Shown here: one piece after another, positions 53,955 through 63,320 of the stretch | How the letters are laid out: each line of letters starts with the position of its first letter | Numbering within the stretch: position 1 is the first letter of the stretch | From: Streptomyces sp. V4I2 | Lineage (GTDB): Bacteria > Actinomycetota > Actinomycetes > Streptomycetales > Streptomycetaceae | Direction of reading: 5' to 3' | NCBI RefSeq assembly: GCF_030817655.1 | Contig: NZ_JAUSZM010000003.1 | Coordinates: 6,510,001-6,574,000 of the forward strand | DNA: 64,000 nucleotides | The notes under the pieces: model-generated | The model's database searches: none | What the model was told of the DNA's origin: nothing | What the model saw: only the letters and a program-made list of their open reading frames with translations | Translations under genes and position numbers: made by a program

Positions 53955-55568
53955 ATGACCGACGCGCAGGCCCCGGCCAAGACCGGTACGAACCCCATCG
54001 CCCCCGCCCCCGAGGGCGCCCGCACCGCAGCGGACGTGGTCACCCCGGAGCTGGTCGCCCAGCTCACCAAGGGCGTGGCCGGCTCCGGCCGGACCGCGAA
54101 CCACACCCCGTTCACCGGCGAGAAGCTGGCGGACCTGCCCGAGTCCACGCCCGAGGACGTACAGAAGGCCTTCGAGGCCGCGCGCAGGGCGCAGGCGGTG
54201 TGGGCGCAGACGCCGATACGGCAGCGTGCCGCCGTTCTGCTCCGCTTCCACGACCTGGTCCTCGAACGCCAGGCCGAGGTCCTCGACCTGATCCAGCTGG
54301 AGACCGGCAAGGCCCGGCTGCACGCCCACGAGGAGGTGCAGGCCGTAGCCGTCGCGGCTCGGCACTACGGCCGCCGGGCCACCGCGTATCTGAAGCCGAA
54401 GCGGCACACCGGCGCCGTCCCGACCCTCACCAAGGTCACCGAACTGCGTCACCCGCGCGGTGTCGTCGGCCAGATCGCCCCGTGGAACTACCCCCTCGAA
54501 CTCTCCGTCGGCGACGCGCTGCCCGCCTTCGTCGCGGGCAACGCGGTCGTGATGAAGCCCGACACGGAGACGTGCCTCACCGCGCTGTGGGCCCGCGACC
54601 TGCTCATCGAGGCCGGTCTGCCCGCCGAGGTCTTCCAGGTCGTCCTCGGAGAGGGCCCGGTCGTCGGCCCCGAGGTCGTCAAGCACGCCGACTACGTCTC
54701 CTTCACCGGCTCCACCCGCACCGGCCGCGAGGTCGCCCAGGCCGCCGCCGCCCGCCTGGTCGGCGTCTCCCTCGAACTCGGCGGCAAGAACGCCATGCTG
54801 GTCCTGGAGGACGCCGACATCGAGAAGGCGGCCGCGGGCGCGGTCCGCGCCTGCTTCTCCTCCGCCGGCCAACTCTGCGTCTCCATCGAGCGGCTGTACG
54901 TCCACGAGTCGATCGCCGACGCCTTCCTGGAGCGCTTCGCCGCCCGCACGAAGGCGATGCGGCTCGGCACGTCCCTCGCGTACGGCGCCGACATGGGCTC
55001 CCTGGTCGGGGACCGGCAGTTGGAGACCGTCACCCGGCACGTCGAGGAGGCCGTCGCCAAGGGCGCGAAGGTCGTCGCCGGCGGGGTGGCCCGCCCGGAC
55101 ATCGGCCCGTACTTCTTCGAGCCGACCATCCTCGACGGCGTCGAGGCCCCGATGGCCGTCTGCGCGGAGGAGACCTTCGGCCCGGTCGTCTCCATCTACC
55201 GCTTCAAGACGGAGGACGAGGCGGTCGAGCACGCCAACTCCACGCCGTACGGCCTGAATTCCGCCGTCTGGACCAAGGACGGCCGCCGCGGCCGCGCCAT
55301 CGCCGCCCGCCTGCGCACCGGCACCGTCAACGTCAACGAGGGCTACGCCGCCGCCTACGGCAGCCTCCAGTCCCCGATGGGCGGCATGAAGGACTCCGGC
55401 CTCGGCCGCCGCCACGGCTCCGAGGGCCTCCTCAAGTACACCGAGGCCCAGACGGTGGCCCAGCAGCGGCTGCTGCCGCTGGCCCCCTCGCTGGGGATGG
55501 ACGACGAGCAGTACGCGCAGTTCATGAGCAGGAGCCTCCGCCTGATGAAGGCGTTCCGCTTCCGCTAG
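53955..55568 (+). CDS. gabD2: Succinate-semialdehyde dehydrogenase (NADP-type aldehyde dehydrogenase)
   Basis: The product is 537 residues of the aldehyde dehydrogenase superfamily. Landmarks are IAPWNYPLELSVGDALPA (cofactor entry), FTGSTRTGREVAQ, the general-base Glu in LELGGKNAML, the catalytic Cys in SSAGQLCVSIERLYV and EETFGPVVSIYRF. It oxidises succinate semialdehyde to succinate (GABA degradation) or a similar aldehyde. The GMC oxidoreductase starts 29 bases downstream behind GAGGAG, so the two form an operon and may act in sequence on an alcohol-derived aldehyde. The symbol is by family; the substrate is not proven. Confidence 0.88.
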   Translation: MTDAQAPAKTGTNPIAPAPEGARTAADVVTPELVAQLTKGVAGSGRTANHTPFTGEKLADLPESTPEDVQKAFEAARRAQAVWAQTPIRQRAAVLLRFHDLVLERQAEVLDLIQLETGKARLHAHEEVQAVAVAARHYGRRATAYLKPKRHTGAVPTLTKVTELRHPRGVVGQIAPWNYPLELSVGDALPAFVAGNAVVMKPDTETCLTALWARDLLIEAGLPAEVFQVVLGEGPVVGPEVVKHADYVSFTGSTRTGREVAQAAAARLVGVSLELGGKNAMLVLEDADIEKAAAGAVRACFSSAGQLCVSIERLYVHESIADAFLERFAARTKAMRLGTSLAYGADMGSLVGDRQLETVTRHVEEAVAKGAKVVAGGVARPDIGPYFFEPTILDGVEAPMAVCAEETFGPVVSIYRFKTEDEAVEHANSTPYGLNSAVWTKDGRRGRAIAARLRTGTVNVNEGYAAAYGSLQSPMGGMKDSGLGRRHGSEGLLKYTEAQTVAQQRLLPLAPSLGMDDEQYAQFMSRSLRLMKAFRFR

Positions 55569-55597
55569 ACACCACCCGTTCTCAACGAGGAGAGCAC

Positions 55598-57376
55598 GTG
55601 CCCCAGGACGCCTACGACTACGACGTCATCGTCGTCGGATCCGGCTTCGGCGGTTCGGTGACCGCCCTGCGCCTGACGGAAAAGGGCTACACCGTAGGCG
55701 TCCTGGAGGCCGGCCGCCGCTTCACCCGCGAAACCCTCCCCAGGAACTCCTGGGACCTGAAGAACTACCTGTGGGCGCCCAAGCTCAACATGTACGGCAT
55801 CCAGCGCATCCACCTGCTGGGCAACGTCATGGTCCTGGCGGGCGCAGGCGTCGGCGGTGGCTCCCTCAACTACGCCAACACCCTCTACGTACCGCCGAAG
55901 CCGTTCTTCGAGGACGCGCAGTGGCGGGACATCACCGACTGGCAGGAGGAGCTGGCGCCGTACTACGACCAGGCGCGGCGCATGCTCGGCGTACGCCTCA
56001 ACCCGACGATGACCCCGTCCGACGTCCACCTCAAGGCGGCCGCCGAGCGGATGGGCGTGGGCGACAGCTTCCACATGGCGCCGGTCGGCGTGTTCTTCGG
56101 GGACGGTGAGGACGCGGACGGCGCCACAAAGGCCAAACCCGGTGAGCAGGTGGACGACCCCTACTTCGGCGGCGCGGGACCGGCCCGCAAGGCCTGCAAC
56201 GAGTGCGGCGAGTGCATGACCGGCTGCCGGCACGGCGCGAAGAACACCCTCAACGAGAACTACCTGTACCTCGCCGAGAAGGCGGGCGCGGTCGTGCACC
56301 CGCTGACGACGGTCGTCTCGGTCACGGACGACTCGCGGGGCGGCTACGCGATAGCCACCCTGCCGACCGACGCGCGCCGCAAGGCGAAGGGCCGGACCTT
56401 CAGGGCCCGCCGGATGGTCCTCGCGGCCGGCACCTACGGCACGCAGACCCTGCTGCACCGGATGAAGGCGGGCGGCCAACTGCCGTACCTGTCCGAGAAG
56501 CTGGGCGAGCTGACCCGTACCAACTCCGAGGCGCTGGTCGGCGCGCAGACCAGCGACCGCCGCTACCGCAAGGTGACGGGCGAGCGGAAGGTCGACTTCA
56601 CGCGCGGGGTGGCCATCACCTCGTCCATCCACCCGGACGAGAACACCCACATCGAGCCGGTCCGCTACGGCAAGGGCTCCAACTCGATGGGCGGCCTGTC
56701 GATCCTCCAGGTCCCGTACGCCGAGGGCTCCTCCCGGGTCCTGGCCTGGCTGCGGAACGCGGCCCGCCACCCCGGCCTGGTGCTGCGTTCCCTCTCCAAC
56801 CGCCGCTGGTCGGAGAAGACCATCATCGGCCTGGTGATGCAGTCGCTGGACAACTCCCTGACGACGTACCTGAAACCGGACGGCGTGGGGAAGGGCCTGC
56901 TCACGGCCCGCCAGGGTCACGGCTCCCCGAACCCCAAGCAGATCAGGGCCGCCTCGGAGGGCGCGTCGGCGATCGCCGCCGAGATCAACGGCTTCGCCGG
57001 CTCCAACGTGGGCGAACTGATGGGCACCCCGCTCACCGCGCACTTCCTCGGCGGCTGCCCGATCGGCGCCTCCCGCGACACCGGCGTCATCGACCCGTAC
57101 CACCGCCTCTACGGCCACCCCGGCATCTCGGTCGTCGACGGCTCCGCGGTCTCCGCCAACCTGGGAGTGAACCCCTCGCTCACCATCACCGCCCAGGCCG
57201 AGCGCGCGATGTCGTACTGGCCCAACAAGGGCGAGGCGGACCCGCGTCCGGCGCAGGGCGAGACGTACGAACGCCTCAAGCCGGTCGAGCCCAAGTCCCC
57301 GGCGGTCCCGGCGGACGCCTTCGGCGCGCTGAAGCTGCCGTTCCTGGGGATACCGGCGGTGCCGCCGAAGAAGTAA
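55598..57376 (+). CDS. GMC-family FAD oxidoreductase (ChoD/cholesterol-oxidase-like) with a Cys cluster
   Basis: The product is 592 residues. The FAD-binding N-terminus is YDYDVIVVGSGFGGSVTALRL, with GAGVGGGSLNYANTLY and the C-terminal FAD/active-site motif GTPLTAHFLGGCPIG, then SVVDGSAVSANLGVNPSLTI. A CNECGECMTGC motif (near residues 201-211; Cys-x2-Cys-x2-Cys-x3-Cys) is the pattern of a [4Fe-4S] site. By position near guaB3/guaA it corresponds to M. tuberculosis choD. The physiological substrate is unknown in Streptomyces. The GTG at 55598 follows ACGAGGAG. A strong terminator ends the operon. Confidence 0.88.
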   Translation: MPQDAYDYDVIVVGSGFGGSVTALRLTEKGYTVGVLEAGRRFTRETLPRNSWDLKNYLWAPKLNMYGIQRIHLLGNVMVLAGAGVGGGSLNYANTLYVPPKPFFEDAQWRDITDWQEELAPYYDQARRMLGVRLNPTMTPSDVHLKAAAERMGVGDSFHMAPVGVFFGDGEDADGATKAKPGEQVDDPYFGGAGPARKACNECGECMTGCRHGAKNTLNENYLYLAEKAGAVVHPLTTVVSVTDDSRGGYAIATLPTDARRKAKGRTFRARRMVLAAGTYGTQTLLHRMKAGGQLPYLSEKLGELTRTNSEALVGAQTSDRRYRKVTGERKVDFTRGVAITSSIHPDENTHIEPVRYGKGSNSMGGLSILQVPYAEGSSRVLAWLRNAARHPGLVLRSLSNRRWSEKTIIGLVMQSLDNSLTTYLKPDGVGKGLLTARQGHGSPNPKQIRAASEGASAIAAEINGFAGSNVGELMGTPLTAHFLGGCPIGASRDTGVIDPYHRLYGHPGISVVDGSAVSANLGVNPSLTITAQAERAMSYWPNKGEADPRPAQGETYERLKPVEPKSPAVPADAFGALKLPFLGIPAVPPKK

Positions 57377-57400
57377 CGCCGAGCGGACCGCCGTACACAA

Positions 57401-57442
57401 AGAGAAGGACCTGCACCCCCCTCCGAGTGCAGGTCCTTCTCT
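57401..57442 (+). terminator. Bidirectional intrinsic terminator
   Basis: A perfect 16-bp stem, AGAGAAGGACCTGCAC (57401-57416) with GTGCAGGTCCTTCTCT (57427-57442). T-richer sequence flanks both sides (GTTCTTGT after it; TTTGTGT on the minus strand). It lies between the GMC gene and the convergent LAETG gene. Confidence 0.93.
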
Positions 57443-57479
57443 GTTCTTGTGATGAGCCTCGCTGGGCCCTGTGGGGCGG

Positions 57480-58511
57480 TTACGCCTCGACGCCGGCCTT
57501 CCGGCGGCGCACCACGAACACCGCGCCCGCACCGGCGACGACCGCGACGCCGCCCAGGAGGCCGATCATCGGCAGCGTGGAGCTGGAACCGGTCTCGGCG
57601 AGGGTGCCGGTGGCGGAGACCTCGTTGACGTCCGTGAGGTCCGTCTTGCCACCCTGCGGCTTGGCGTCGTTCGGGTCACCGGCGTCGGAGCCGGCGGCGA
57701 GGATGTCGAAGACGTAGACCCAGCCGTTCGGGTCGTCGGCGACCCAGCAGCCCTCGTCGTCCGCGTACTCGGCGAGACCGCCGGTCAGGCCGAGCGAGTC
57801 CGGCACCTTGCCGCTGACACTGAGCCGCAGCTTGTACGAGATCGACTGGCCCGCGCCGAGCGAGAACGAGGGGAACGTGCCGCCCTCGCCCGCGGCGTCC
57901 GCGATCGTGTCCCAGGAACCGGTGGACTTGTTGAAGACCTGGACCTTGATCTCGCCGGAGTAGTCCGCCGCGTCGTCCCAGCCGAACGCGGCGACGCCGA
58001 TGAGCGGCTTGATGTCCTTGATCTCGTCGTCACCGCGGTTGGACACGTTGAACGCGAAGCCGGTCCACCCGCTGCCGGCGACGATCGTCTCGGGCAGCCC
58101 GGACAGGCCGCTGCGGACGTCCTCGCTGAGCTCGGCGGTGCTGTTGCCGTCCTCGTCGACACAGAGCGCCGGGTCCTCGGGCGCGCTGGCGCTGGCGCTC
58201 GGCGAGGGGGAGGCGGCCGGGGAGCTCTCGCTGCCGGCCGGGGTGCTCGTGTCCGCGGCGGGGGAGCTGGTGTCCGCGGCCGGGCTGCTGGTGTCGGCGG
58301 CCGGGCTGCTGGTGTCCGCGGCGGGGGAGCTGGTGTCCGTGGCCGGGCTGCTGGTGTCGGCAGCGGGGCTGCTGGTGTCCGTGGCCGGGCTGCTCGTCGT
58401 CGTGCCCGGGGTCTCGCCGTCCGTCGCGAACGCGGTGGGGGCGGAGAGCAGGGCGAGCGGGGCTATGACGGCCGTCGCGGCCGCTGCGGCCATGGCGCGG
58501 CGAAGCTTCAT
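57480..58511 (-). CDS. Secreted, sortase-anchored (LAETG) surface protein with TSSPAAD repeats
   Basis: The product is about 343 residues. A signal peptide (MAAAAATAVIAPLALLSAPTAFA) is followed by about eight TSSPAAD/TSSPATD heptapeptides. A folded domain of about 170 residues comes next, with a CVDE...GCW Cys pair and WTGFAFNVSN, GVAAFGWDDAADYSG, SYKLRLSVSG. The C-terminus has LAETG, a hydrophobic helix and RRRK, the class E sortase signal typical of Streptomyces. It is therefore covalently attached to peptidoglycan. The ATG at 58511 is the first giving an intact signal peptide. The domain's role is unknown. Confidence 0.88.
   Translation of the reverse strand: MKLRRAMAAAAATAVIAPLALLSAPTAFATDGETPGTTTSSPATDTSSPAADTSSPATDTSSPAADTSSPAADTSSPAADTSSPAADTSTPAGSESSPAASPSPSASASAPEDPALCVDEDGNSTAELSEDVRSGLSGLPETIVAGSGWTGFAFNVSNRGDDEIKDIKPLIGVAAFGWDDAADYSGEIKVQVFNKSTGSWDTIADAAGEGGTFPSFSLGAGQSISYKLRLSVSGKVPDSLGLTGGLAEYADDEGCWVADDPNGWVYVFDILAAGSDAGDPNDAKPQGGKTDLTDVNEVSATGTLAETGSSSTLPMIGLLGGVAVVAGAGAVFVVRRRKAGVEA
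58242..58402 (-). repeat. 21-bp tandem repeats (TSSPAAD)
   Basis: About seven to eight near-identical in-frame copies in the LAETG protein, differing mainly at TSSPAAD versus TSSPATD. Expected to form an extended wall-spanning stalk and to vary in copy number between strains. Confidence 0.88.
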
Positions 58512-58740
58512 GAAGACCTCGAAAATCCGGTGTGCCGCGGGCGGCAACACGCTTGGGAGGCCTCCGCGTGTGGGGCGCGGGTGTGGCCCTTGGTTCGCAT
58601 GGTGTGATCCGCGAAGCCTGTGAATGGTTGCCCTCACCCTCACAGGATTTTTATGTGACCTGGATCACCGGACGGGCGGAATCGGAGCTGACGTACGCTC
58701 AGCTGCTCGGAATTCCACTCGCAGAAAGGCGTCCGGCACC

Positions 58741-59919
58741 GTGGCCGACAGATCGTCCGAAGAGCCGAGATCCGGTTCGGGTGAGGGGGGCGACTCCAAT
58801 GACGCCTCCACCCACTCCTCCTCCGTACCCGACGAGGTGTGGGAGAAGTTCGTCCAGGACAGCGAACGCGGCATACGTGCCGAGGCCCCGAAGGAGCCGT
58901 CCGCCCGCGCCCGCATGGTGACCGAGCGGCTGCGGCAGCAGGAGGCGCGGGGTGAGCTGCCCGAGGGCTGGCGCACGGGTCCGGCCTGGCAGGAGACGAA
59001 CGGTCGTACCATCCGGCGCCGCCGGCTGTGGGCGGTCATCGGCATACCCGTCGCCGTCGCGGTGGCCGTCGTGGCGATGAAGCCGTCCCTGCTCCCGGGC
59101 GACCCCTTCGGCACGGGGACACCGGACACCGCCGCCGCTTCACCCCTGGGCGAGGAGACCGCGGCCCCGACCGCACCCCCGGCCGCCGCGGACGCCGAAA
59201 TCCCCACTCTGGACGAGCCGTTCGCCGGTTCCCCGGCCCTGGAGTGGGCCGACGGGGCCGCCGGCATCGTCCTGCCGGAGGCGAAGGCCGTCGGCGGGAT
59301 GTCGAAGGACCGGGTCGGGACAGCGCTCCGGCTGACCAAGAAACTGCTGGTCGGAGCCAACCTGGACCCGAAGACCGTACGTGGCGAACGCCCCGACGCC
59401 GCCCTCGCGGTCCTCGACCCCAAGCAGCCGGAGTTCGTCGACGACCTGAACCGGTCCCTGCGCGCGCCCGACCAGGAGCACGACCCGCTGGACCTGCTCA
59501 CCCGCTTCGACCCCGCCGAGGTACGACTCGTCGGCGACGTGATCAAGACGCGCGGCCGGATGACGTTCGAGAAGGGCGACCAGGACGGGGTGGCTGTGCG
59601 CGCCGACTACACCTTCGTCTACCCGGTCGTCCGCACCGACGGTTCCACCGAGGTCACCCGCACCATCGTGCGCCGCGTCCTCGAAGTCGAGCTCCTCGAC
59701 CCCACCCGCTATGTGTCCACCCCCGACCGCCTGAACGTCCTGCGCTACGACCGGGACGTCGGCAACACGGCCTGCGAGATCCACGACGGCTATCTGCACC
59801 CGCAGTTCTCCTCGGACGCCGTCTCGGACGACCCGTCGAACGGGCCGCTGGTGGACCCGTACGACCGCAGCCGCGAAATCGGGGCCGGCGGGGGGTGCGG
59901 GACGGTGTCCCGCACCTGA
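58741..59919 (+). CDS. Conserved actinobacterial single-pass membrane protein, unknown function
   Basis: The product is about 392 residues from the GTG at 58741 (AAAGG upstream). A Ser/Glu-rich cytoplasmic region (VPDEVWEKFVQDSERGIR, ARMVTERLRQQEARGELPEGW) precedes a membrane helix near 103-120 (LWAVIGIPVAVAVAVVAM). A large extracellular domain follows (LRLTKKLLVGANLDPKTVRG, DDLNRSLRAPDQEHDPLDLL, ADYTFVYPVVR). A conserved Cys pair near the C-terminus (NTACEIHDGYLH ... GGGCG) may form a disulfide. No domain name is known to me. It is divergent from the LAETG gene with 229 bases between. Confidence 0.72.
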   Translation: MADRSSEEPRSGSGEGGDSNDASTHSSSVPDEVWEKFVQDSERGIRAEAPKEPSARARMVTERLRQQEARGELPEGWRTGPAWQETNGRTIRRRRLWAVIGIPVAVAVAVVAMKPSLLPGDPFGTGTPDTAAASPLGEETAAPTAPPAAADAEIPTLDEPFAGSPALEWADGAAGIVLPEAKAVGGMSKDRVGTALRLTKKLLVGANLDPKTVRGERPDAALAVLDPKQPEFVDDLNRSLRAPDQEHDPLDLLTRFDPAEVRLVGDVIKTRGRMTFEKGDQDGVAVRADYTFVYPVVRTDGSTEVTRTIVRRVLEVELLDPTRYVSTPDRLNVLRYDRDVGNTACEIHDGYLHPQFSSDAVSDDPSNGPLVDPYDRSREIGAGGGCGTVSRT

Positions 59920-59973
59920 CACCGGGCGCCGACGGCGGTCCGCTCGACGGCGGTCCGCTCGGCGCCGGGCATG

Positions 59974-60009
59974 CGAAGGGCCCCGCAGGCCGAAGCCGCG
60001 GGGCCCTTC
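59974..60009 (+). terminator. Intrinsic terminator
   Basis: GAAGGGCCCCGC (59974-59985) pairs perfectly with GCGGGGCCCTTC (59998-60009), a 12-bp stem with a 12-base loop, followed by TCTCG. It ends the preceding membrane-protein gene. Confidence 0.85.
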
Positions 60010-60525
60010 TCTCGTCAGCACCGACGTCAGGGCAGCGTCGGTGCCTGGGGAGCGGCGCCGGGGGGTTGCGCCGCTTGCCTGTGTGCTCCGGGTCGGCGCC
60101 CCGGCGCATGCGGGGCGCACGGTTGGTCTCGACCTTTGGCAGTACGGCAGTGCACGTAATGCAGTTGTCTACGGGGGGACTTGGGGGCTTTTCAGGCATC
60201 GTGCTGGATGGATGCCGCCGCCGCAACCGTTTGACTCAGACTTGGACATTTTGACTCGGACATTTTGATGTGGACGTCCCGCCGGTCGGCTCCGGGCGTC
60301 CCCGGAGCCGACCGTTCTCTTGGGTGACCGGACCAGCTGTCCCCTGCCGTCCGGTCACTTGTCCGGAACGAGGTCCCACGACGCACAGCACGATCCGTAC
60401 GTCTCATCGCTCCAGCGAGCCACGCGTGGTTCTTTCGGGCCCGCCCCTGGCTGGCACGGACACCACCACCAACGAAGGGCTTCGCGTCCCGGTCACGCGC
60501 CGTACGGGTGAGAGGTGGCCCGAAC
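60010..60525. other. Intergenic region with clustered TTGACTC..GGACATT repeats; no gene seen
   Basis: No convincing coding region. At 60231-60276 three copies of a TTGACTC...GGACATT-like unit are stacked: TTGACTCAGACTTGGACATT, TTGACTCGGACATT, then TTGATGTGGACG. The block is A/T-richer than its surroundings. It may be an operator array or promoter remnant. The remainder shows nothing I can name. Confidence 0.5.
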
Positions 60526-60807
60526 TCAGATACGACCCCGGCACAGTTCGAGGAGCGTCATCGCGAGGGACGTACCGGGCTTTCCCAGCGCGTCCCTGTA
60601 GTGGCTGAGGACGTCCATCTCGCGGGAGAGGTTCACGCGCCGGCCGCCGGAGGAGATCCGCGCCTCCTGGATGACGGCGGACACGGCCATCCGTTCCTGG
60701 ATCAGACCGATGATCCGGTCGTCCAGCGCGTCGATGCGCTCACGCGCGCCGGAGATCACATCGGCGGCCTCGGGGGTACGGGCGCCGGTCACGTCGGTGG
60801 CGGTCAT
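60526..60807 (-). CDS. Chorismate mutase (AroQ class, short form)
   Basis: The product is 93 residues, all-helical, of the AroQ type: RERIDALDDRIIGLIQERM (helix 1 with the active-site Arg), AVIQEARI, GGRRVNLSREMDVLSHYRDAL and a final LLELCRGRI. It converts chorismate to prephenate for Phe/Tyr synthesis. The ATG at 60807 follows GAGGAG. The gene is divergent from guaA with 304 bases between, which contain a long hairpin (60883-60917). Confidence 0.9.
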   Translation of the reverse strand: MTATDVTGARTPEAADVISGARERIDALDDRIIGLIQERMAVSAVIQEARISSGGRRVNLSREMDVLSHYRDALGKPGTSLAMTLLELCRGRI

Positions 60808-60882
60808 GTCGGGGCTCCTCATTCGGTGGGATGGCGTGGGGACGGGTCGAGGTGCCCCGGAGCGACAGGACCCGGGAAACGA

Positions 60883-60917
60883 CAGGCGCCCCGGGCCTTG
60901 TCGGCCCGGGGCGCCTG
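60883..60917 (-). promoter_or_regulatory. 15-bp hairpin in the chorismate mutase leader (possible attenuator)
   Basis: CAGGCGCCCCGGGCC (60883-60897) pairs perfectly with GGCCCGGGGCGCCTG (60903-60917), loop TTGTC. It lies 75-110 bases upstream of the chorismate mutase start, and on that strand is followed by TCGTTTCC. It could attenuate that gene or insulate guaA. The rest of the guaA-side gap has a possible -10 (TAGAAT, 61066-61071). Confidence 0.6.
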
Positions 60918-61111
60918 GGAAGTCGCTTGTCAGTAGCTCAAGCAGCACGACCATGGCAGCCGGCGGGCCGGGTGCCATAGGTAAAGAGGAAGGTCGGGTG
61001 CGTGAGCATGGGCCCAGTATGCCACGGCTTCTTTTCCTCTGACCGAGGTCCCACGTCCACCCCGTTAGAATCGGTAACCACAGACCCCGCCCGACCGCCG
61101 GAAGGCACCCC

Positions 61112-62693
<1,582 letters not shown>

Positions 62694-62710
62694 TCTCCCG
62701 TTCTTGAAGG

Positions 62711-63178
62711 TCAGGTCCGCTTGAGCGTGCGCACCGGCGCTCCCGGCTTCCAGACCTGGACGACCAGGTACCTGTCGTCCTCGACGTAGGTCCGTACGAC
62801 CTCCGTCAGCTCGGTGCGGAAGAGGTGGAGCGGCTCCGGCGGTTCCACCTCTTCGACGTACCTGGCCTTGGTTTCCGGATCGTCCACCTCGATCGCCCGT
62901 CCGCTGATCCGGACGTCGCCGCCGCCCATGCCGGTGCCGTCCCCGGGGTTCGCCTGAAGTGCGAACCGCGGGTCGCGGCGCAGGTCGAGCGCCTTGAGCG
63001 AATCCGGCATCATGCCCAGCCACAGCTCACCGTTCAGGAAACGCACCTCGAGGCCGGTGGTGCGCGGCGAACCGTCCTTGCGGAGGGTCGCGAGGATGTG
63101 GTGGGTATAGGCGCCGAAGCGTTCTTCGACGGTTTTCGCCAGGTCGGGTTCCGCGGAGGAGAAAGCTGCCCAGTTCAT
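62711..63178 (-). CDS. Pyridoxamine 5'-phosphate oxidase-family (FMN/F420-binding split barrel) protein
   Basis: The product is about 155 residues with the split-barrel pattern: HHILATLRKDGSPRTTGLEV, ELWLGMMPDSLKALDLRRDPRFAL, DVRISGRAIEVDDPETK, then LVVQVWKPGAPVRTL. These proteins bind FMN, F420 or heme-type cofactors; many in Streptomyces are F420-dependent or uncharacterised. The ATG at 63178 has GGAAG 10 bases upstream. It converges on guaA, 18 bases apart. Confidence 0.85.
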   Translation of the reverse strand: MNWAAFSSAEPDLAKTVEERFGAYTHHILATLRKDGSPRTTGLEVRFLNGELWLGMMPDSLKALDLRRDPRFALQANPGDGTGMGGGDVRISGRAIEVDDPETKARYVEEVEPPEPLHLFRTELTEVVRTYVEDDRYLVVQVWKPGAPVRTLKRT

Positions 63179-63320
63179 ATCAGCCAGTCTTCCGCCGATA
63201 CCCGACATCTTCTGTCGAGTATCGGCCGGGTGCGTCATCTTTACCCACCAGCGCTGTTCTCCTGCGCTGACCGACGGTAACTTCCGCCCCGTACACCCAC
63301 CCAGTGCTGGAGGACGACAC

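Noticed and set aside
53771..55597. Fusion of the GMC oxidoreductase to an N-terminal extension over the aldehyde dehydrogenase gene
   Set aside because: That extension is shadow of the dehydrogenase; GTG with GAGGAG at 55598 begins the FAD motif.
60041..60608. Small frames in the 59.9-60.5 kb gap
   Set aside because: Composition and lack of ribosome-binding sites or conserved motifs indicate chance frames.
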